44,183 nt of DNA from a virus. Numbering within the stretch: the stretch's first letter is position 1; the number at the start of each line of letters is the position of its first letter. The DNA lies in the IMG/VR virus record IMGVR_UViG_3300042517_000993, positions 1 through 44,183 of that record. One strand, given 5' to 3'. Position numbers and translations under genes: made by a program. The notes beneath the pieces are model-generated. The model was given only the letters and a program-made list of their open reading frames with translations. It did not search any database and was not told the DNA's origin. Below are positions 40,111 to 44,183 of the stretch, piece after piece.

Positions 40111-40461
40111 ATGGCTCAACGTTCTGCTGGAGTGTTCCCCCGCGAGAAGTTTGATCTCGATGCTGCTTTCGAGGTTACCGCTACTTCCGCCGCTGCTCCT
40201 ATCCCCCTGACCAGTATTGGCACCATCCGTGTGGTTGTGCTCGATGCAGGCGGCATCGACGATGCTGGTACTAATAAGATCACTGTTAACGTGGGTGGCA
40301 AGTCCGTGGTGTTTGCTGCTGCTGACCTGGACAAGAACGGCGTGGGTATTGCCCATATCCGTGGCTCCCTGTGTGACGCCAACAACAACATGGATTACGA
40401 CCTGGGTGGTACCGCCACCGTGGGTGCTGTGTACCTGGACGTTGTGGACAACGTGGGCTGA
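40111..40461 (+). CDS. probable capsid decoration protein
   Basis: This 116-residue beta-rich protein has no charged coiled coil (IGTIRVVVLDAGGIDDAGTNKITVNVGGKSVVFAAADL...). It has the GC-rich, host-like codons of the capsid and tube genes, its own strong ribosome-binding site and a terminator immediately after, all marks of an abundant virion protein expressed alone. Size and fold suggest a head decoration protein, but distance from the capsid gene leaves other abundant roles possible. I recognise no family motif. Confidence 0.6.
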   Translation: MAQRSAGVFPREKFDLDAAFEVTATSAAAPIPLTSIGTIRVVVLDAGGIDDAGTNKITVNVGGKSVVFAAADLDKNGVGIAHIRGSLCDANNNMDYDLGGTATVGAVYLDVVDNVG

Positions 40462-40479
40462 GCCTAAGCCAACCACATC

Positions 40480-40489
40480 GGCAAACTAT
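40480..40489 (+). promoter_or_regulatory. GGNANNCTAR-like box directly before a terminator
   Basis: GGCAAACTAT abuts the terminator hairpin, and ATG 40514 is 34 bases from the box start. The geometry matches the other box-hairpin leaders, but here the hairpin is a clear terminator. Confidence 0.5.
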
Positions 40490-40510
40490 GGGGCGGTAAC
40501 GCCCCTTTTT
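40490..40510 (+). terminator. rho-independent terminator after the decoration gene
   Basis: GGGGCG (40490-40495) pairs with CGCCCC (40500-40505) around GTAA, a GNRA-type tetraloop, followed by five T. Confidence 0.92.
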
Positions 40511-40513
40511 ATT

Positions 40514-40816
40514 ATGTACCTTCGTAATCGTCCAGCATATTACACAAACGGCGAGCAGACCATTGCCGTAAACTACAGTGCTCACGCAAGAGACCTTGAG
40601 CAGACTGGCTGGACGCTTGTTGAGAAGGTCGAAGTAAAAGTGGAACCCAAGATTGAGTCTGCTCCAGAGCCTGTGTCTGAAGCTGTTACCAGCGATACTG
40701 ATCTCCCTTCTTTGACCAAAAGTGAACTGCTTGCTTACGCAGAAGCCATGGGTCTAGAGGCGAAGTCTACTTTTACTAAATCTGAAATCATCAGCTTGAT
40801 CGAAGCAAATGATTGA
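40514..40816 (+). CDS. small protein with C-terminal SAP/HeH-like helix pair
   Basis: This 100-residue protein starts MYLRNRPAYYTNGEQTIAVNYSAHARDLEQTGWTLV, has an acidic linker (EVKVEPKIESAPEPVSEAV) and ends with LTKSELLAYAEAMGLEAKSTFTKSEIISLIEAND. That ending is a helix-extended-helix of the SAP/HeH/Rho-N type often used for DNA or protein contact in small phage proteins. Start at the ATG right after the terminator. Its 3' end overlaps the next gene by 8 bases. Position in the virion or cell is unknown. Confidence 0.65.
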   Translation: MYLRNRPAYYTNGEQTIAVNYSAHARDLEQTGWTLVEKVEVKVEPKIESAPEPVSEAVTSDTDLPSLTKSELLAYAEAMGLEAKSTFTKSEIISLIEAND

Positions 40817-40994
40817 ATTTGAGCACGTCAAGGGGCCACGGATCCTTGAAGATGGCACGAATATTGATGCCGATATCATTGCTTATGAGCCGGTAATTCA
40901 GCGTCGAAATATTACAGATCCCGTCTCTGATGGATCTCTGGGCACCCCTGGCTATCAACCAGGACAAAAGAACAGAGACGGCTCGCCGCTGTAA
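40809..40994 (+). CDS. short hypothetical protein
   Basis: This 61-residue protein (MIEFEHVKGPRILEDGTNIDADIIAYEPVIQRRN...LGTPGYQPGQKNRDGSPL) has a beta-like first half and a disordered, Gly/Pro-rich end. It overlaps the preceding gene by 8 bases and is followed by a box-hairpin leader. No family is recognised. The overlap and normal composition support expression. Confidence 0.5.
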   Translation: MIEFEHVKGPRILEDGTNIDADIIAYEPVIQRRNITDPVSDGSLGTPGYQPGQKNRDGSPL

Positions 40995-40997
40995 GCA

Positions 40998-41026
40998 GGT
41001 AACCTAGTTGGTAACGGGATTTACCA
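40998..41026 (+). promoter_or_regulatory. box and hairpin ending on the start codon at 41026
   Basis: The box GGTAACCTAG (40998-41007) is followed by TGGTAA (41009-41014) pairing with TTACCA (41021-41026), six perfect pairs with a 6-base loop. The last paired base is the A of ATG. Confidence 0.65.
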
Positions 41027-41112
41027 TGGCAATGCCATTAGCTATTGCAAAGCAATTTGGCAAGAAAGGTAAGCCTAAGAAAGGTAAGGGCAATGGCACC
41101 AAAAAAGCGTAG
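41026..41112 (+). CDS. 28-residue basic peptide overlapping the next gene
   Basis: The frame reads MAMPLAIAKQFGKKGKPKKG and ends KGNGTKKA, with about a third lysine. It starts right at the end of a box-hairpin leader, and its last 20 bases contain the ATG of the 41093 gene in another frame. It may be a real tiny DNA-binding peptide, or a leader that delivers ribosomes to the overlapped start. Confidence 0.45.
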   Translation: MAMPLAIAKQFGKKGKPKKGKGNGTKKA

Positions 41113-41386
41113 CACCGCAGATTTTTACGCCAAAAATCCTGAGGCGTATAAGAAGAAGCTTGCTTATGACAAGAAGCGCAATGCCCGACCCGACCGTAAG
41201 GATTATAGAGCTGAATTAGCACGGGAACGTCGTGCCAGGGGTATTATGGGCAAAGGTGGCCCTGATGTCAGCCATACCAGCGATGGCAAGTTTAAACTGG
41301 AAAACCCGAAAACTAACCGGGCTCGCAATGGTCATGGCAAGAACGCACGCTTAGCACCTGGCAAAGGTACAAAGAAATCAAAGTAG
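41093..41386 (+). CDS. very basic DNA-binding-like protein
   Basis: This 97-residue protein begins MAPKKRSTADFYAKNPEAYKKK, continues KRNARPDRKDYRAELARERRARG and ends KNRARNGHGKNARLAPGKG. Nearly a third of residues are Lys or Arg and only a handful are acidic. I recall very similar proteins in many cyanophages and some large DNA viruses, where a packaged nucleic-acid-binding role has been suggested but not, to my knowledge, proven. The ATG lies inside the preceding 28-codon frame, so translation is probably by reinitiation. Confidence 0.7.
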   Translation: MAPKKRSTADFYAKNPEAYKKKLAYDKKRNARPDRKDYRAELARERRARGIMGKGGPDVSHTSDGKFKLENPKTNRARNGHGKNARLAPGKGTKKSK

Positions 41387-41397
41387 TGAATTGTTTG

Positions 41398-41446
41398 AGT
41401 AAACTAGATAAGTATTAGGGCACTCTATAGCAGATGCTCAATAGAG
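41398..41446 (+). promoter_or_regulatory. box and nested hairpin ending just before ATG 41447
   Basis: The box AGTAAACTAG (41398-41407; first base A) is followed by CTCTAT (41423-41428) pairing with ATAGAG (41441-41446). Inside it AGC (41429-41431) pairs with GCT around AGAT. The stem ends on the base before the ATG. Confidence 0.6.
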
Positions 41447-41635
41447 ATGACTGGTATCGTAGCTTATCTGGTTGCCCACGGCCCTGAAATCCTTGCTGCA
41501 TTGATTGCAGTTCATGCTGCAGCAGTTGCTATTGTCAACCTAACTCCCACCCCTAAGGATGACGCTGCAGTTGCTAAACTTTATCGTGTAATCGAAATCC
41601 TGGCAGGCATTGTCACCAAACTGTCAAAGGGCTGA
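41447..41635 (+). CDS. small membrane protein, holin candidate
   Basis: This 62-residue protein has one or two hydrophobic helices (AYLVAHGPEILAALIAVHAAAVAIVNL, about 6-33), a proline hinge (TPTPKDD) and an amphipathic C-terminal helix (AKLYRVIEILAGIVTKLSKG). Size, membrane helix and position shortly before the endolysin fit a holin. Similar proteins of cyanophages are usually left unassigned. It competes with the 41934 gene for that role. Confidence 0.55.
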   Translation: MTGIVAYLVAHGPEILAALIAVHAAAVAIVNLTPTPKDDAAVAKLYRVIEILAGIVTKLSKG

Positions 41636-41647
41636 GTCGATCGGATA

Positions 41648-41686
41648 CCCGTTGGCTTCTTCGTTTCTCTACTAGAAGCCAGCGGG
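41648..41686 (+). other. 13-bp hairpin upstream of the 41701 start
   Basis: CCCGTTGGCTTCT (41648-41660) pairs with AGAAGCCAGCGGG (41674-41686), thirteen pairs with one G-T and a 13-base loop. It has no T-run. It is a leader structure without a recognisable GGNANNCTAR box. Confidence 0.65.
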
Positions 41687-41700
41687 AAGAAGTTGAACGG

Positions 41701-41913
41701 TTGATCTCAAAAGTTAGATTCTATCAAACATTAAATAGTAAGGTAACTCTTGAAATTAATCGCGTAAAAGAAGAAATGGCCGAGATGGAACAAGCCTCTC
41801 AGCCGACAACAGTTAATCATCCGATCGACGACAATTTACAGACTGGTGACTCTAGACTACTTGGCGGTGGGATGAGTATTCATGCCCCTTGGTCAAAGGA
41901 ATCGGAAGAATGA
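41701..41913 (+). CDS. small coiled-coil protein, start uncertain
   Basis: This 70-residue protein from TTG 41701 (ISKVRFYQTLNSKVTLEINRVKEEMAEMEQ, then a polar tail) has GGAAGAAG upstream. The frame is open further back, to a CTG at 41632 that overlaps the preceding stop, adding SRSDTRWLLRFSTRSQREEVER, which also reads like protein. The same bases form a 13-bp hairpin, so either the hairpin or the extension is the functional element, or both. The polar tail resembles small virion or lysis-associated proteins. Function unknown. Confidence 0.5.
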   Translation: MISKVRFYQTLNSKVTLEINRVKEEMAEMEQASQPTTVNHPIDDNLQTGDSRLLGGGMSIHAPWSKESEE

Positions 41914-41933
41914 CAATAGGGTTAATTTTTTAG

Positions 41934-42206
41934 ATGGCACCTCAGGAACCTACCCCATACGGGGGTGACATCTATCATATTTTAGGTAACCTTGAAGGAA
42001 AAATGGACGCCCTGATTGCGCGCACTGCAGAGTACCGCGCAGACTTGCAGACTGCATTTGAAAGAATATCTAAACTGGAGAATAAGCAAGCTTGGATCAT
42101 GGGTGCTGCCGTTGTTGTCAGTCTGGTGATGCCGACGATTGTCGGAATTGCATCTCGTAACTTTGATATCAAAATAGACCCGATCATAGAGAATCAAGCG
42201 AAATAA
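41934..42206 (+). CDS. membrane-anchored coiled-coil protein of the lysis region
   Basis: This 90-residue protein has an amphipathic coiled coil (about 15-52: YHILGNLEGKMDALIARTAEYRADLQTAFERISKLENK). A single transmembrane helix follows (about 53-73: AWIMGAAVVVSLVMPTIVGIA), then a short tail. A soluble coiled coil before one membrane segment, right upstream of the endolysin, suits a holin-like or haemolysin-XhlA-like partner that anchors or times the endolysin. Confidence 0.6.
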   Translation: MAPQEPTPYGGDIYHILGNLEGKMDALIARTAEYRADLQTAFERISKLENKQAWIMGAAVVVSLVMPTIVGIASRNFDIKIDPIIENQAK

Positions 42207-42211
42207 ATTCA

Positions 42212-42238
42212 GGTAGACTACATCGCATTAAATGCGAT
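42212..42238 (+). promoter_or_regulatory. box and perfect palindrome before the endolysin start
   Basis: The box GGTAGACTAC (42212-42221) is followed by ATCGCATT (42222-42229), one base, then AATGCGAT (42231-42238): 8 perfect pairs with a single central base. The ATG (42241) is two bases later. A one-base loop is sterically poor in RNA, so this copy could equally be a DNA operator. Confidence 0.65.
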
Positions 42239-42240
42239 TC

Positions 42241-43392
42241 ATGAGTTATGTAACCTGGGGGCAGGTTTCTCGGTGGGCGAGTGAAGCCGGCTCAAAGTTC
42301 CCCGAGCTAACTGCTGCTCAGTTTGCGCTAGAGAGCAATTGGGGCTCTCAAGTAAGCGGAAAAAATAATCTGTTTGGGCTTAAAGGTGCTGGCAGCACTG
42401 TTAAGACAACGGAGTTTATAAATGGCAAAGAAGTTATTGTCTATGATGACTTCATTGACTTTGATACACCGGAAGAGTCTGTTCAATATCTGGTTGATAG
42501 ATGGTACAAAGATTATGAATATGATGGTTTGACTTATCGCGGTGTAAACAATGCCGCAACAAGAGAGGATGCTGCAAAGATGCTGGTCTCGGAAAAATAT
42601 GCCACTGACCCTTTGTATAGTAGCAAACTAATTGACATAATGAATAAGAATAGCCCTCCAGTTGCCACTCCAGTTTCACAACCTAGGTCGATCAACTTAG
42701 AAGATGCAGCGAGATGGTATTCGGCTCAGCCACACCAAATCGAGGCCTGGCGCAATCTGCAGGAGACGTTAACACCAGAGCAGTTAAGCACCTTTGCGGC
42801 TGATTACCGGGCCTCCAGGAAGCCTCTAGGAGCCCCTACGATTGTATCTTTTCCTTTAAAGGTTCCATACTTCTATCAGCGGGACAGCAAGACAGGACAT
42901 GGCGAAAGATCCTGTCAGTCTTCTGCGATTGCCATGGTTGTGGAATTCTTGAATCCCGACCTGATTAAAGATGATGATGATTATCTAAATCTGGTACTCA
43001 GATTCGGCGATACCATTTCGCAAGCGGCTCAAGCCAAAGCTCTTAATGCTTTGGGTTTAAAGTATCAATTCAAACAAAACGGAACAGAAAGTGAGCTTAT
43101 CCGAATTCTTAATTTAGGGTATCCCGTACCGATTGGAATCTTGCACAAAGGAAATATTCAGAATCCTACTGGTGGAGGCCACTGGATTACTCTGATTGGT
43201 TATGATGAAAAATACTTCTATGTGCATGATCCGTTTGGTGAACTGGATCTCATCAATGGAGGATATCCGAAGACTGGACCGACTGATGGCAAGTCCAAGA
43301 AATACACCAGAGCAAATCTGCTTAAGCGTTGGCTAATCCACAGCAAGAGCGATGGCTGGCTTTGGGATCTTAGCGAGAATAAGCGGCAATGA
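42241..43392 (+). CDS. two-domain endolysin: glucosaminidase plus C39-like peptidase
   Basis: This endolysin has 383 residues from ATG 42241; an ATG three codons earlier (42232) lies inside the palindrome. Residues about 5-135 form a glucosaminidase (LTAAQFALESNWGSQVSGKNNLFGLKG, catalytic Glu at 31), cutting peptidoglycan glycans. Residues about 205-375 form a papain-like C39-type peptidase with Cys225 (RSCQSSAIAM), His314 (GGGHWITLIGYD) and Asp330 (YVHDPFGE), probably cutting cross-links. A linker (about 150-200) lies between. No signal peptide is present, so it needs a holin. The next gene overlaps by 4 bases. Confidence 0.88.
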   Translation: MSYVTWGQVSRWASEAGSKFPELTAAQFALESNWGSQVSGKNNLFGLKGAGSTVKTTEFINGKEVIVYDDFIDFDTPEESVQYLVDRWYKDYEYDGLTYRGVNNAATREDAAKMLVSEKYATDPLYSSKLIDIMNKNSPPVATPVSQPRSINLEDAARWYSAQPHQIEAWRNLQETLTPEQLSTFAADYRASRKPLGAPTIVSFPLKVPYFYQRDSKTGHGERSCQSSAIAMVVEFLNPDLIKDDDDYLNLVLRFGDTISQAAQAKALNALGLKYQFKQNGTESELIRILNLGYPVPIGILHKGNIQNPTGGGHWITLIGYDEKYFYVHDPFGELDLINGGYPKTGPTDGKSKKYTRANLLKRWLIHSKSDGWLWDLSENKRQ

Positions 43393-43610
43393 GACAACAA
43401 ATTTTATTGCCGTTCTTGCCAGGCTATATGTTCGATGGAAACAGGGTTGTGTCCACGGGCGTGGCCCTCCCTCCTACTCAGCACATCCACCCTGAAACGG
43501 GTGAGATCGTCTATTATCTGAAACCGATCTTCGATATCGGCGGCGCGTCAATCGGTTTATTCATTCGGCACAAGGGAATCACTGATTGGGTGGATGCACT
43601 GGGGGAGTAG
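43389..43610 (+). CDS. hypothetical protein coupled to the endolysin
   Basis: This 73-residue protein (MRQQILLPFLPGYMFDGNRVVSTGVALPPTQHIHPETGEIVYYLKPIFDIGGASIGLFIRHKG) starts within the endolysin stop (ATGA), indicating co-translation. It is hydrophobic in parts but has no clear membrane helix. A lysis accessory or regulator is possible from position. It ends inside a strong hairpin at the edge of the rightward block. Confidence 0.55.
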   Translation: MRQQILLPFLPGYMFDGNRVVSTGVALPPTQHIHPETGEIVYYLKPIFDIGGASIGLFIRHKGITDWVDALGE

Positions 43611-43619
43611 ACTCCCCCA
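43600..43619. terminator. hairpin between convergent genes
   Basis: TGGGGGAGT (43600-43608) pairs with ACTCCCCCA (43611-43619) around two bases. The stem includes the end of the 43389 gene. There is no T-run on either strand, but its place between convergent transcripts suggests a transcription stop or 3'-end stabiliser. Confidence 0.5.
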
Positions 43620-43647
43620 ATACAGGTTCCCCCGAACCAATTACAGT

Positions 43648-44109
43648 TTAACGGTCCTCTAGGGGAATTCCTTCGTCTTCGTCGTCAGCATCGTCACTGG
43701 TTGCGTAGGTTAGGCCTGGGATGCTTTCGACAACCATCCGCATGTAACGATGAATATCTTCCTCTTCCCAATCGCATTCGTTATACAGGCGGGAACCAAG
43801 TTCGTTGAGTGCCATTGAATGGTTCTCACGCCAGAAGCCGATATTTAAAGCGTCTTCTTTTACCTTGGATACCATCATCAATATTTCTAATTCTGTGCTC
43901 ATGTCTGACTGGAGGACGACCTGTTCTGTGTAATTGGTCCGCTTCCTGTCAATCAGCCAGAGGACAAATTTAAAAGAATGAGCAACGCCGCGTAACGCTA
44001 AATCTGATAAGGTAACGTGAACATTCACAAAGAATTCAAATATAATCCTCAGTCCTTCTATAAAGTTCTCGCCGAATGAGCCAACTAAGTTGTAGAGCTT
44101 GTTTCTCAT
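43648..44109 (-). CDS. hypothetical acidic protein, convergent with the lysis block
   Basis: This 153-residue protein has an aromatic-hydrophobic N-terminal half (NFIEGLRIIFEFFVNVHVTLSDLALRGVAHSFKFVLWLIDRK), a helical middle (TELEILMMVSKVKEDALNIGFWRENHSMALNELGSRL) and a very acidic tail (TSDDADDEDEGIPLEDR). I recognise no family. AT-rich codons and leftward direction resemble the 1.9-4.4 kb operon. It may begin another early-type leftward group beyond the window. Confidence 0.55.
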   Translation of the reverse strand: MRNKLYNLVGSFGENFIEGLRIIFEFFVNVHVTLSDLALRGVAHSFKFVLWLIDRKRTNYTEQVVLQSDMSTELEILMMVSKVKEDALNIGFWRENHSMALNELGSRLYNECDWEEEDIHRYMRMVVESIPGLTYATSDDADDEDEGIPLEDR

Positions 44110-44164
44110 CGTCTGATCCTGGAACTTTTGACAACATCAATGTTTTGCATCGTGTCATCATTTT

Positions 44165-44181
44165 TCAGACTTGAGGTCTGA
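44165..44181. other. small hairpin at the right edge
   Basis: TCAGAC (44165-44170) pairs with GTCTGA (44176-44181) around five bases. It lies upstream of the leftward 43648 gene. The window ends two bases later, so its context cannot be judged. Confidence 0.4.
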
Positions 44182-44183
44182 TA

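Noticed and set aside
42232-42240. ATG 42232 as the endolysin start
   Set aside because: It lies inside the perfect palindrome. ATG 42241, just after it, matches the position of starts behind the other box-hairpin leaders. Either is formally possible.
1-44183. Terminase, portal, maturation protease, integrase, repressor and photosynthesis genes
   Set aside because: I looked for their motifs (Walker motifs of terminase, portal size and fold, ClpP/U35 serine, tyrosine recombinase R-H-R-Y, psbA-like sequence) and found none. Absence from the window says nothing about the whole genome.

Overview
The window reads as the morphogenesis half of a tailed double-stranded DNA phage. It has a tape-measure protein, tail tube, tail tip, scaffold, HK97-type capsid, a long series of tail fibres and a lysis cassette. 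I saw no contractile sheath gene, and the tape measure is very long (1713 residues), so a long-tailed siphovirus is the best reading. Several small families point to a cyanobacterial host: proteins opening PPPEL(I/V)xxW, 'SPAAQAVLDAF' proteins, a 95-residue fibre-side protein, a very basic 'STADFYAKNPEAYKKK' protein and a glycine-rich adhesin. I know all of these mainly from picocyanobacterial phages. The host call is inference. Terminase, portal, maturation protease, replication genes and integrase were not found and presumably lie outside the window.

Layout. 1-606 is non-coding, with a 24-base repeat, a long interrupted inverted repeat and several hairpins. 607-1918 holds a small exported protein behind a sigma70-like promoter and three small genes. 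1901-4375 is a leftward operon of small, partly paralogous genes plus a tRNA-like sequence with a defective anticodon arm. From 4550 everything runs rightward except three genes. 4784-8729 holds connector and tail-completion proteins, a tail assembly chaperone made by -1 frameshifting, an antisense HNH gene, a tail-terminator candidate and the tail tube. 8830-21847 holds the tape measure and tail tip. 21887-23752 holds scaffold and major capsid, unusually placed after the tail tip. 23834-37845 holds fibres, two collagen-like proteins, a 1441-residue fibre ending in an S74 auto-chaperone, and a glycine-rich adhesin. 38132-40003 is a small enzyme island: 2-oxoglutarate oxygenase, sulfotransferase-like protein and antisense zinc metalloprotease. 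40111-41913 holds a decoration-protein candidate and small basic or membrane proteins. 41934-43610 is the lysis region with a two-domain endolysin.

How it works together. Gene ends overlap or abut within blocks, suggesting translational coupling. Most blocks open with a short intergenic box, GGNANNCTAR, 23-49 bases before the start codon. In most cases the box is followed at once by an inverted repeat whose sequence differs from site to site while its position stays. This box-plus-hairpin leader occurs about 18 times and is the most striking undescribed signal here. The capsid, tail tube, decoration candidate and the 607 gene are GC-rich with host-like codons, as expected for heavily expressed genes, and strong terminators isolate the capsid gene from its neighbours.
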